Below are positions 37,076 through 48,741 of a stretch of 64,000 nt of DNA, piece by piece. Source of the stretch: Xiphias gladius. Taxonomy: Eukaryota > Chordata > Actinopteri > Istiophoriformes > Xiphiidae. Every line of letters begins with the position of its first letter. Within the stretch, counting starts at the first letter, position 1. The position numbers and the translations under genes are program-made. The notes below the pieces were generated by a model. The model saw nothing but the letters and a program-made list of their open reading frames with translations. It had not been told where the DNA came from and made no database searches. The stretch covers positions 23,778,329 to 23,842,328 of the forward strand of contig NC_053418.1 in assembly GCF_016859285.1 (NCBI RefSeq), given 5' to 3'.

Positions 37076-40000
37076 TCAGGTCCGAGTTAGTTTGTCTGGG
37101 GGCATGAATCCGGCATCTCCCAGAGTTCTGAGGGCCACCCTGCCGCTAGGTCGGATGGTGAGCCACGTGATGCTGCCGTTGTTCAAGCCCATACGTAACC
37201 AGCCCTCTGGAGGAAACTGCAGGGCCCTGAGCGAACGAGACAGATATGAGTAGGCGGGCACTTATTGGCATGGGATATTATCCAGTAAGTCATCATTTGG
37301 AAAATATCGAACTCTCATGGCTAATTAGATGTACTAAATGTCCCTTTTAACCAGAAGCCCAGGACAAGCAGTCACCAAGAAATGCACAAGGCTTTATGTA
37401 GCAGTTACAACATTAACATTAAACAGGAACTTTCCTTGAAGGAATCCATTAGTAGCACAGTGACACAACTGAAGCACAAATTCAATCTTGAAATCTCATG
37501 AGGCATAACTGCAGCTTAGTTTAAACACAATGGTTAGCAAAGCAAAAGGCCCCACTCTGGCCCGGGCCGAGCCGCGACCACAGTGCCCGCTGACGACACA
37601 AACCTGCAGACAAAATAACGGATGACATTCGCATGACACACGATGATCTCATAGCTGTCCTCCTTCTGCTTGGGGTCAGCCCGGTGGATGTAGCGGCGGA
37701 AGGCCGCCTCAATGCGAGCTCCATCCTCGTGGTACTGCTGGAGGACGGTAGAGATGTTGAAAGCCACTTTTGTCACATGAAAGGGGTTCTGTCTGAACCT
37801 CTCAGTCAGTACAGAGTCAATACATGATGCTGCTGTACACTGTCAGGAATGTATGAAGAGTTTCATTCCAAAATAAGGCCAAACATATGGAAAACGTTGC
37901 TTCTGGTAAAGGCAAAATCACAACTGAACCACTTTAGGGCAGAAAACCTGCCACTGCACTCCTCTCTAAGAAATTTCAGTGGCTAAATTTACATTCATAT
38001 AAATAATCCAACATTTAGAGTAAGGCATTACTGAATAAGATGTTTACATGGGATGTCTATAGGATTGCTCCATTTACAATCCTGTTTGCATGCAATTATG
38101 TCTTTCTGTCATGGTGCTTCCATGTTCTAAGCTCTTCCTTTGGATGGGAGTTTTCCGAGATAAAACTCAATCTCAAGCATGTCGAGCATGTCTTTCTAGA
38201 AACAGTGTTCTGGTTACTCTGGAAAATCCACAGACCTCACTGTCGACACTCTTCTTTGTAACCACTTTCTGCTGAAGGTAGTGGGGTCCATAGATTATCC
38301 ACAGTAACCAGGGCAGTGCTTTTGGAAAAGCACATACTGTTAGTCTTGAGTTTTTCAAATGTTATCTTTCAAAGCTGTCAAGTATAACAAAACTACGTGC
38401 ATGAAAATTATTTTTCATGTCGGGTGAGCTGATCCTAAGTCTTAAGTAATAAAATCACCTGTACCAACTAAATACACACGAGCAACTGATAATCTAACAA
38501 TGGCAAATCCTTTTGAATAAGTAAAATGTGATTTTAAAAAAAAAAAGACTGATCAACAGCTGCCAAGCTCCCTTAAATGTTGGCATTTTGGAAATTGACT
38601 CTTCCTATGATCCATTCCTGTGGCATTGCACTGATGTATTGGCTGATTTTTGCAGCCGTAAGCCTTAACAAGTACTTGACAGGACACCTGCACAGACACG
38701 CGGGTTACACAGTTACCTAAACAAGGATATGTAAATACAGAAAATCTGGGCAACAGCCTGCTCTAGAGGTAGAGTGAGTGTAGTTTCTCTCACCACAGCA
38801 TCGGGCTTCCAATGAGTGACGGGTGGAACCGGCTCAATAGGTGCTCCCTCTCTCAGCAAGTCACAGCTCACCAGCTCCACTCCTGGACCCGTACGACATT
38901 TGGGGCAGGGGAAAAATGTTAATATACATTTGTGATGTTCAGCATTTCCGCACCAGCTGTAACCGGTACTGTACTGAACCTAGGTTGCTAAAAATGAGAC
39001 AGTAACAAGAATCAACCAAGATCAAACGGATATGAATAACAAATGGAATTGTATAGTTTATAACCCTCAAAGGGTAATCACAGTTTACCTGACTTTTCAA
39101 AACCTTACAAATTTACTTTCCACACTTTTCCCGACTAGAAGAGTTAAGAAGCCTGGGTGTTCTTGGCAGTGCAGCACTGAAAGGCAGTGTGGCATCTATT
39201 CACTACCTGGAAGATGTTTGCTGATGATATGTGCAGTCTCTGTGGCCCTGGCCATGCTGGAGTGAACGAGGACATCATACTTCAGTCCCAGCGCAGCCAA
39301 CCTCTGGCCCGTCAACTCAGCCTGCTCACGACCTGGAGGTGGAGACACAACGGTCATTGTAACAAGTGACTGGTCTGTCTGATCTGTCACCAAAATGTTG
39401 GGTACAATTTGGGTCGGACAACGGGCAAAGAGAATGCATATTCTCTCCCAGCCTACAGCGGTGCTAGGGCCCAAGCTTATAGGTGAACTTCTTTGACTGA
39501 AATCACTCCCCAGACTGCTGTTTGGTATACCTTCCAAGTGACAGTAAAGGGGAAAATATTAAAAGGACCAGTGTGTAGGATTTAATGGCAGGTAGCCGTG
39601 AGGTCGCAGACTGCAACCAACTGAGAACCCCCTCCACTCACCCCTTCCTTTCCATGCATGTAGGAGAACCTTTGGTGGCCTTCAGGTAACATAAAAACGC
39701 TAAAGGCCCTCTTTAGAGCCAGTGCTTGGTTTGTCCATTCTGAGCTACTGTAGAAATGTGGTGGTGCAACATGGCATTCTCCATAGAAGAGGACTCGCTC
39801 CCTTTGCAGATATGAAGGGCTCATTCTAAGATAACGAAAACACAATGATTCTTAGTTTCAGGTGATTATACACTAATGAAAACATAATTGTGATTATTAT
39901 ATTCCATTTCTGCCATTAGAACCAGCTAAATCCTACACACTAGTCCTGTAACCAGCCATTGAATAACAGGACCTAATGGAGTGAGGATCCTCTCCTTGTC

Positions 40001-40900
40001 ACTGTTCCCACTCAGGTTGTACTGGGAGTGTCTGATGAGGAGAATGTTGCGCGTAGCTTTGGGTACGCCGTTGTCCTGCTCGGAGCTGGGGTCCTCGGTT
40101 GCGCTCTCCTTCTTCTTCCCATTGGACAGAGCAGCTGGGTCTCTCCTGAACAGAGTTAAGACGACGTGATCTTGAGATTAGAGGTGGCTTTGTCTCACAT
40201 GGTTAACTTGAGGCATGAAGATCTGGGTTAGCACGACTATGATTTAAGATGATGATGACCGGTATGAAACTTTGAGTAACTTGCATACATCTTTTTTTTT
40301 TCTTTTTTTTTTAAAATCCCTACGCCAAACTCAATCTTAAAAAGCAACTATTAATAGATGACTGGCTTGTCAGCAACAGCGTAGCTCGGAGTTTAAGGAT
40401 CATCCTTTTGGTCCAATCTTAGATTCGCCATGCATCTACAACACCAAATCAATTTAGCAATATATTAAATTTAGTCCAATATGTTCTTTCACCAAAATCA
40501 ATCTAAATTTCACTGCGACTGATAGCCGACTATTAAACTGATAGATATTGGACAGAGATTTGAACAGGCGTTCCATCCACACGAAAGGGAAAGGTGGAAA
40601 TGGAGGAGGATGAACTCGTCTAGCTACGTTCAAATAATCAGTCAAGAGCAACGCGTAAACGGCCACATACTTGTCCCAGTTGAAGTCCCAGGCGTGTCCA
40701 GTCGGGGCTGGTGTGTGGTTAGCAGGTGTCCACGCCGGCTTCGCAGCTCGAAGGACGGTGAATCTCGACCACCGACTGGCCGCCTCTCCGCGCTGCTCTC
40801 CGAAGTATCCGTGGGAATCGGCAGCGGCAGCAGCAAACAGCAGCACGGCAGAGCTTCCGGCGAGCCCGCAAATAAGTTTTAAAGTTTTCCTGGATGACAT
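37076..40900 (-). CDS. pgam5: PGAM5 mitochondrial Ser/Thr/His phosphatase, complete CDS in 6 exons
   Basis: In transcript order the exons are 40900-40671, 40145-39973, 39332-39207, 38882-38794, 37737-37604, 37226-37076. They total 903 nt in frame: 300 residues, human 289. A hydrophobic N-terminal segment (about 10-27) is the membrane anchor that in mammals is cut by PARL. WDFNWD (71-76) is the multimerisation motif (WDPNWD in human). LIRHSQY carries the catalytic His116 of the phosphoglycerate-mutase-like fold, and CHANVIRY the second His241. The C-terminus [10 protein letters not shown] matches human. PGAM5 is a mitochondrial phosphatase acting on ASK1, DRP1, FUNDC1 and NDPK-B. The start at 40,900 is the first ATG in frame; a GTG four codons upstream is not a start. 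The exon 5 acceptor is a CAGCAG tandem. Confidence 0.95.
39569..39942. mobile_element. 374-bp non-autonomous DNA element (MITE) in PGAM5 intron 2
   Basis: The terminal inverted repeats are CAGTGTGTAGGATTTA at the left (from 39,569) and its near complement TAAATCCTACACACTA at the right (to 39,942). The interior carries phrases that I recognise from a very abundant percomorph MITE, such as GCATGTAGGAGAACCT and GATTATACACTAATGAAAACAT. The 8-bp flanks do not match, so no target duplication can be shown. The open frame inside, on the minus strand, is not a gene. The element stops 30 nt short of the PGAM5 exon 2 donor. Confidence 0.75.
39973..40145 (-). CDS. pgam5: PGAM5 exon 2: catalytic RHSQY exon
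   Basis: Encodes residues 77-134: a variable Lys/Glu/Ser linker, then [20 protein letters not shown]. The His in RHS is the phospho-acceptor of histidine phosphatases. The exon ends ILTPL-G, continuing in exon 3 as [20 protein letters not shown]. The linker is longer and more acidic than the human one. Confidence 0.9.
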
Positions 40901-41237
40901 CCTGCGAGCCACCGAAGACGCAAACTAATGCTAGCTAATTAGCTCAGCCTTACGGGTCTACCGTTAACGAGCTGTAACGCTATCTCTCCTCACAAAAATA
41001 TATGGCTTTGTTTTGCTAAACGGCGTTTCGCGGTTAATTCCAACTCCTGCAAGGGAAACCAAAACACGTTTTGTTTCCTGTGGCGCAGACGTTTGCTGTG
41101 CAGCGGCTCTTTAGCTAAAAACTAAAACTAAAGTCGGCACATCAGGTAGTCAGCTAATCTTTTCAGTTTCCTACAAACATTACGGTGGCGCGCTTGACCC
41201 AAAAGAATCGGCTTTCGCTTTTCAGTCCCGACGTGTG

Positions 41238-41252
41238 CCACACGGGGGCGCT
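41238..41252 (+). promoter_or_regulatory. candidate CTCF-like site
   Basis: CCACACGGGGGCGCT resembles the CTCF core with two departures. It lies between the divergent PGAM5 and ZDHHC8 starts. It is weaker than the site at 2,672 and in the same orientation. Confidence 0.35.
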
Positions 41253-41580
41253 CTAATCCGCCAACCTCCGGCGAGAGCTACAGCGCAGCGGGGCCTGACT
41301 ATTTTCCGCTCGCCGTGGAAGAGAAACGGTGAGCTCCATTCAACGTGTCGTCGGGGCCCCGTCTTTGAGCTTATGAGACACGGGCCTACAGTTTGAAGTC
41401 GGACAAGTCTGAACACAATTTACATGCAGTTTCAACACTCACAGGAGCGTTTAACGATGCCCCCCTGCTGTTTTCCAGAACTGTTTGAATGACAGGAGAC
41501 CGTGAGCGGATCAAGCAAAGTCATTTTAAGAACTGGAATTGGGTGTACAGTGACTGTACCGAAAATAAGATTTTGATGTA

Positions 41581-41656
41581 GACACTAATGTAAGATATGC
41601 TATGCCTATATATATATATATATATATATAGGCATGACATATTTTTCATTAGTGTC
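41581..41656. repeat. 76-bp imperfect palindrome around a (TA)n core
   Basis: GACACTAATG (41,581-41,590) pairs with CATTAGTGTC (41,647-41,656), ATATG pairs with CATAT, and ATGCCTATATATA pairs with TATATATAGGCAT in the centre. It can fold into a long hairpin or cruciform. Confidence 0.85.
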
Positions 41657-41664
41657 TGATGATT

Positions 41665-41692
41665 TCGTGAATATATATATATATATTCGCGA
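41665..41692. repeat. second AT hairpin, TCGTGAATAT...ATATTCGCGA
   Basis: A 28-bp inverted repeat with one mismatch around a (TA)n core, starting 8 nt after the 76-bp palindrome. The two together make an unstable AT block about 360 nt upstream of the ZDHHC8 start. Confidence 0.8.
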
Positions 41693-42053
41693 CATCTCCC
41701 GGGTAAAAATGAGTGCAGAGTGTCCGGTGAGATGCCAAATAATCAACATCATGGCCCCAGCAATTTTCTTGAAGAAGACACTTGAAGGGTTTGCAAAGAG
41801 GCTCCACCTTTTCAAGCGGTTCAGTGACCTCACTAGTGGGCAGGATTGTAAGGGTGGGATTTCCAGGCGTTCAGAGAGCCCTGTGTATTCCTGCCTCTCT
41901 ATCTCAGGATCTATGCGGCTGCTGCGGTAGCGAAGACGGACTGGTCGTACCTTTCCGATCCATAGAAAGATCTACATACCGGGACACTCGAGCTTCTTTT
42001 TCTACATGCGACTCCAATCGGAATAAATAATTGAGGAATGTGGAAATTACAGA

Positions 42054-42157
42054 ATGCCCAACAGCGCTGGAAAGAGATTTAAACCCACCAAATACATCCC
42101 AGTGTCCACTGCTGCCACACTCCTTGTGGGTTCGACCACTTTATTTTTCGTTTTCAC
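42054..42157 (+). CDS. zdhhc8: ZDHHC8 first coding exon (palmitoyltransferase), partial gene
   Basis: The ATG at 42,054 has A at -3 and an in-frame TAA 30 nt upstream, which fixes the start. The exon encodes 34 residues and two bases of the next codon before a consensus donor (gtaagt at 42,158). [20 protein letters not shown] is the N-terminus of ZDHHC8/ZDHHC5, and GSTTLFFVF begins the first membrane segment. It is closer to human ZDHHC8 (LKPAKYIPVATAA, STLFFVFT) than to ZDHHC5. These enzymes are four-pass DHHC cysteine acyltransferases. The DHHC domain exons are not in this window, so only the N-terminus is present. Confidence 0.85.
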
Positions 42158-45100
42158 GTAAGTTTGCGTCGCTTCTTGCTCTTATTCAGTGCATGCCGGG
42201 ATTTTCACACACCGTGTGCCTTCCGATGACACAGTCGAGAGTGGATTGCAGCTCGAAGTTTGCATGGGTGAATTCAGTCACTTAGGTGGAATAAGTGGTT
42301 TTGTGGGGAGTGTATCTATCCCAGCGGGGAATCTCGCAGCGGTCCTGAAATGGGTTTTGCAAAGGGGCAGCCTCGGATGCTGCCTTCCTGTGCAGCCTCA
42401 CACAGACCCCTACGGCCATAATACCTGCCAGGCAAACTTCCAGTAAGCCGTGCAAGTTCAAAAACGCTATGGCCGTGCCGGAGACCACAGCTTAGGCCGC
42501 AGATACTCACTTTCCATTGAAGAAATGCCGCAGGCAGTTGTTGACAGAATTAAAATGGTTGCATTGGCCCAGCAGGCGGCTGTGTTTGGGCGGTTGTGCT
42601 TGATCCGTGCACACTCAGTTGGGATAGTTACAGTGTCCCACCACTTATCAAGAGGCATTGTAATTATTCTAGGCGAGGGCTTTCCAAAGCGGGGTCCTGC
42701 AGGGTTCCCCAGCTAGGTTTCAGTGCGTCCGCTTTCTCGCTCCACCTGGGGCGTAGACCCTAATTTAGGTTTTCCTTTGGAGAAAATGCGATCAGCCGAG
42801 GTTTGTCGGCAACCCCCGGCCCAGACCAACAGGTCCCCGCTCTCTCAAAAGCAGATTTTGATTCAAGGGTTCTGACAAGCTGGTGACACAGCTAGTCACA
42901 AAGTCTATCAGCGGGCATCACAATCATGCCAAGGACCCCAAAGTAGCAAGGCTTTCATCCCATGACCCCGCATCTGATAACTGAGGAAGTCAGCGCCATG
43001 ACTTAAATGCAGAGCCGAAGCTGTGGCAAGGGCAGGTGACAGCAGAGAGAGTAATGTCTCTGGTCTGAATCATCATTCCCACACACACTCCCCTCTAGTG
43101 CTAACCCCACAGGTGAATGGATAATCAATGAAATCAACGTCACGCTCAATCTCACATCCACAAGGAAGATTGAGGGGGCTTGAAAATCATTCCGGGGACC
43201 TCTGATCTAGACTAACAACTGTAAGGATAGATCACTCCGTCCTATGTAGACTCGGTCTGTCTGCTGAAGAATAAAACCGCTGAATGTGATCCCTCGCCCT
43301 GAGAGTGGGCCATTTGACAGTGTTTGAAAGACCATATGTCACAGTTGCCGTTGGGAAAGGAATGTTGGAGGCACAGATGATTCGCTGCAATGGCACCATA
43401 AGTGATCGCTATCATTTTAGAAACATTTTGTACTTAGTATGTCTTCAGTTGCTAGCTTTTGTGGATCTAATGTCGTGTGTGTGAATTTGTAGCATTAAAT
43501 CAGGTGGTGCTTCTTTACACACATGTATCACATGCAGACTTTTTCTTGTTAGGCATAAGCAAGATGCAGTGAGAGCAAGATATGGCTCACCTGGACAAAT
43601 GCATGAAGACATATAAAGTGCTTCAGCTGCACCCTGAGTGGTTTTGCACTCTCAGTCTCAGGTCAGTGACCGAGACTGAAGGAAACATATGGTGTTTGTG
43701 GGATGTACCGGTAGGTTTTATCTTTAAAAATCCCAGCACTCCTTAGTGCACCGTCTAAGGCTTTGCATAAACAAATGGACAGTGAACGTCTTGTGATTTC
43801 ATCTGAGATCTGCAGTTCACTCATGTTATTTGCAAATAGCAGGAGTCAGGCTTTTTGCTGCCTACATCTTTTAAAATATTAGCAGTCCTTCTTTTGCTCG
43901 GGTTCAGGTCACTCTACACTTCAAGGTTCATCCTCCAGCAGATGGTTCAAGGGTGAGGATTAAGAGTTTACTCTGTTGCTCCTTCATTTCCCAGTAAAAG
44001 GCCCAGAGGATTGAGCCGCGTATAATGGAACTCCCTGGGGAGCGGTGCACGTCAAAACTAGGCCATGCCTCCTCATTCTGAAATACACATCCATTCCATC
44101 CATTATGATGAACCCAGTCTGGCCTTGTCGGTGGCTTGAGTGCAAAGCGACACATTTACAGTAAAAACCACAGAACTGTGGTATGGCTTTATCTAGAGTC
44201 TCTTAACCAGAATAGCATGCAATGAGTGCAACAGTAGGAGCATTTTAAGTTTTCCTGTTGCCAACCTTGTTTGGCAGCCACAAAGGAAGACACGCAGGGG
44301 TTGAAACTAAATAGCTATACCACTCCCTCACATGCACTCATGTACAACCGAGTGCCGGGGACACAAATCTTTTTTTTTTCTTTTTTTTTTCTCTTATTCC
44401 TAGGCCGCAGTTTGTTATAGGTCTCACTGTAACCAGCAGGCCACTTGGTATCATACGGGTAAAGGAGGATGAGACCTGGGGTTAGCACTGGCACACACAC
44501 TCACAGACAAACACATTATCCATGGTGTGTTGCTGTGTTGGGCTTACTGTCGCCTGACAGTTTGTGTTTCCCACAGAGATCGAATTAGAACACATTAGTA
44601 CAGCAGTATTTATAACTTCACAGCATGACCACGACTCATCATAAAAAATACTGGAGTTAAATTAAGGTTTTAGTCATGGTTTAGCATCAGAATATTATCC
44701 CAGTCTTATCTGGGTCTATAATGAGATCCTATTATACAGTAGCTTAGACCTCTCACTATGTCTAAATTTGTCCCAGTTCTGTATGGCTGCATTGAAGAAG
44801 CTTTATTCTACCTTATGGTAAGGCAGCCCTCAGAATGGCTTAATCACTGGCCCTGACCATATGCCAAATGAAGAACCTGTTCTGGAAACACAACGGCCAG
44901 GATGACCACTCTCATTTGTCGCCAATCAATTGATCAACTGGACAAGACCTGAGTTCAGCAGTTTTTGCTGTGTGGGGGTGAATTATGAGAGAGGCAGTCA
45001 GTGGTGGCATTTGAGGCCGGCACGTCACCAGGCTGATAGCAGAGCTGTGCATGAGTACAGGCCTGGCAGGAATCTAATCTTCAGCTTCCACATCTGTTTC

Positions 45101-48100
45101 CTCCTTTTCACTGCAGAGCCATTCAATCAGGCTTCATTCAGACTCTAAAGCATGCATTGTTTTGCATTTGTGCTCCTCTGAATTTCTTGTAAAGGTTTTT
45201 TTTTTTAAAGGTATTTCCAATGTGTTGGTCGAGAGAGTGCAGAGTTATGAGAAGATGTTTTACTGTAAAATGTTTGGGACAAAATGGTTACATAGACTAC
45301 CTCATTTACACAGTACAGGAACTTTGTCTACCCTCACGACAGGCCTGGTAGTGCAGCAGAAGTGTAGCATTCCTCTGGTAAACTTAGAGATAAGGATACA
45401 GAGACATGGGGCATATAGGCTAAAACTTAGCCACAACTCAAAAGTTGCAGTTTTTCAACCTGTGACTAATAGCGAGGTCAGAGTTTACAACATTTCGAGG
45501 CTATCGTTTCATAAGTTGCAGAGCAGTGTCAGCCGAATACATCTCATTTTGAGTGACAGTAGTAAAATGTGGGATACACACAGCATCCTGCTTCACTGGC
45601 TAATGTTAGCTAGCTTTAGCCAAGCTACTTTCTTGAAATAAAATATGCTGCAGTTTACCCACCTACTTTACTTACTGTATATTACTCTCACATTAGAGGA
45701 GGTTCGACGGAGCCCTGCGCCCCAGTCTGAGAACCCTGGTTTAGGGATGTAACCCTGGGGTTCCTTATCAAACCTTTTTATGAGATAATTTATTAGCGTA
45801 GACTAAAGGGTTCTGATCCAGATTTAATAATGTCGTCAGTCCCTTTAGCTTTATTTTTTTAATTTATATTATTCGTTGTTGATACTGTATGTAACTTAGG
45901 TTACATTCAACAATAATATGGTCAGGTCCAGTGGTGTGAAATTCACACTTAGCTCTCCCACTGAGGTTACAGTCCTCTCAAAGCGTTCACCTTTCCCCCT
46001 CTTCACTTCTTCACTCTGCTGTATGTAACATCACGGTTTTCCATATCTTATTAACTGAAGGTCTAAAGACATAATTGAATGTTTGTTCATTGATCCTAAT
46101 CCGAGTCTTGCATGTGAATATGTTTGCTGAGCTGCTGTCGTCTTTTTGTCAAGGGGTTAGGTTAACAAGCTTGTAATCATTAATGCCTCACTGCTTGGCA
46201 TTAGTGTCCATTAGAGCCAGTTTGCCGTCGTCCTGTGCATCGTTAGTGGCTTCGAGGCGCCCTGTGTTTGACTGTAGTTAAATGAATTGTTGGTTTCACT
46301 CATCCTGTTTGTGCTCGGTGTTGGAGCCAGACCATCTTGGCTGCCTGTTTTTAAATATTGCTCACATGACACTGGGACCATTTGGGTTTAGTTTGTTTAT
46401 TTATGATAGAGATATTGCCAAGTTTGAGATGTTGTAAGGTCAGACTATTTCTCAGAAGGAGTAAATTACTAACTTACTTGTTATTAATATGCCCTAATAG
46501 CTCTTTTACTCTCTGCACTTATGAACAAGTATCTATCAAATCTAGAAACCAGAGAATCTCAGCCTCCCCAATGTGATGCTCATGTACAGCAAACTGAGAA
46601 GTAAAAAGGACTTTCTGACATGCTTGCACAACTTTAACTTCCAAGTCAGCTTGACAGAAATATTCCATTATTCCCATTAGAATAGCAAATTTCATCTCTT
46701 AAGGCAAGCTCATCAGTATTCGTCTTCAACATGTCCTACCCATCGTGCCATCAGAATTATTCACTGAAATATTACTATTCTCTCCTCACATACTTTCCCA
46801 TTATTAAGTTTCAGCCCCTCAGCTGAGGTGGATAAGGAGCTATCCTGTCCTCATGTCACACAGAGGATAAAACTGATAATCTTGATGAGGCTGAAAGTAC
46901 ACGATGGACGTAAGAGCTCACCAGGGCCAAAATATCCCCTTGGTCTATTCATAAAATCCATCTGGGGCAGTCTGCTGGTTTGTAGAGATATCTGCTTTAT
47001 TATTATTTTTTTACCGATGAGATAAAAACCAGTAGCAGGTAGGTGCAGTGTGCCCAGCTTCGTCAGATTAGATAACGATGTAATTTCCTCTGTAGGTCCT
47101 CATCCATCAGCACCTTGGAGAGAGGGCCTGGAGATTGACAATTGCAGTGCAGGGTTGTGTCACTTCTGCTCTCAGAAGGTACTTAAGGGGATAGGCAACA
47201 ACGAACTGAGAAGGAATCTTATTTCACTTTGAGCTAATGCAGAGGATAAGGCCAGAGTTAAAAAATTGACCAAAAGCTCTTTTTACTTTTCAGTCTCATT
47301 GCTTTTGATGGCATGTTTTTAGTTTGTTTGGTGGTTTATGGTTAATTTTCATTCTTATGCTTTCTGGTTAACACAAGGCACGGTTCCAACCTGTAAAATT
47401 ATTACAGACTGACCAATCCCCTGCTGCAGCTTCACAGCACCAAAGCTGAAAGAGCAACTACATGGTGTGGTAGCTAAAAAACCATGTTTCCATTTTTATT
47501 AAAATATCAAGGTTAGATCAGAGTGAATGACTTTATTAACTGTGAAATATTTATACTTACAAATAGTCCCTACATTTGTTATGCCCATCCCTAAATGTCC
47601 TGATTTCATCAATACAGAAGCAAAACTCCTTTGAATTTTCTGTTTCGTTGATACCATTACAAAGTACCAATCTCAGCTACTTTCTATTTAAATCCATCAG
47701 CGTTGTATTGTTTCCATTTATGGTGTAGAACATTACTACTGAGAAACTAAACTCTAGTATTGCATATGCCACTGGTAGAGATCCAGTGGGTCTCAAGTGG
47801 TGCTCTGGGTACTCAGGTGTCCTTGAGACAAAGTACCTAAATGAGAAAGTGGTCAGTGCAGTGGAATTCATTTGAATGTATCCCAGTCAGTGTACTGTAT
47901 GTATCAGTAGCGAGCCATCAAGACAAGTAAGGCAAGCAGTGCTTGACCAGTTAAAGTTAAAAATAGACATCAATTAGAACGATACTGAAGTGGAAGCGAT
48001 GTCTCTTCACATCTCAGAACAGCGTTCTGTCACATAAAGGATCTGATATTGCCTGTTATTGCATTCATGTTGTGATTTACTGCTCTCTTATGGCCACAGT

Positions 48101-48741
48101 GGGCTATTCTCTGGAAGCTAGGTTGACTACCAGCTGTTGCATCTATCATTTCTGTCATTTTCATGGGCGTGACCCTGTCCCATTGTCAAAGGCCGGGGCT
48201 TATCAAGCAGAGGTGGGAGCAGCATTCTTTTGGATCATTGCGCGTGCACACTATGATATGCATGAGAAAATTATGTTGTCTTTTCCTCCTATACATTAAG
48301 AGGTAGCAGTAGTAAATAATCAAACAAATTCCAGTGTGATTTATCATCTTAAATCAGTATACGTTGTCTTACTAATCACCTTGGTCAACATGTGATGATG
48401 ATGAGTAAGGGTGTATTGTTAAGCAAGGAAAGCTTTCACAGACATACAGTATTTATTCATTTCACATATTTAAAGTTAACCATGTAGAATACCCGATAAT
48501 ATAATACCCAAGCCTTTTAATTCTGTTCTGCTTATCATAATAATATATTTTCCTTTCTTTAAATCAAGGTTTAGGTTGTAGAATTAATCTTAGCGACTTT
48601 GGTGATCTGCTGAATTTTCCTGTAGTGTAGTGTAGCTGCCATAAAAGTGCAGGCATTAATGCCCCCTTTAGGAGGAATTGGAATAAATTTGGGGATCCCT
48701 TAGCTTTTCTTCCAGCACCATTTTCTGGTCTAAATTTAAAT

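Larger units (their letters stand above)
40901..42053. promoter_or_regulatory. divergent PGAM5/ZDHHC8 promoter interval
   Basis: The two start codons lie 1.15 kb apart on opposite strands. The PGAM5-proximal half (to about 41,350) is CpG-richer. It contains GCTAGCTAATTAGC at 40,931-40,944, a CTCF-like motif (41,238-41,252) and a possible plus-strand first-exon donor (AAACG followed by gtgagc at 41,329). The ZDHHC8-proximal half contains two AT hairpins. No TATA box is convincing because of the (TA)n tracts. Transcription start sites are not defined. Confidence 0.5.

Noticed and set aside
39582-39845. 87-codon minus-strand open frame in PGAM5 intron 2
   Set aside because: It lies wholly inside the MITE and is an accidental frame.
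40901-40912. Extension of PGAM5 by four codons from a GTG
   Set aside because: The first ATG is at 40,900 and family alignment starts there; GTG is not a plausible nuclear start here.
45162-45641. 159-codon open frame in the long intron
   Set aside because: No recognisable domain, no splice context, composition like the surrounding AT-rich DNA. It may lie in an unknown repeat, but a gene is not supported.
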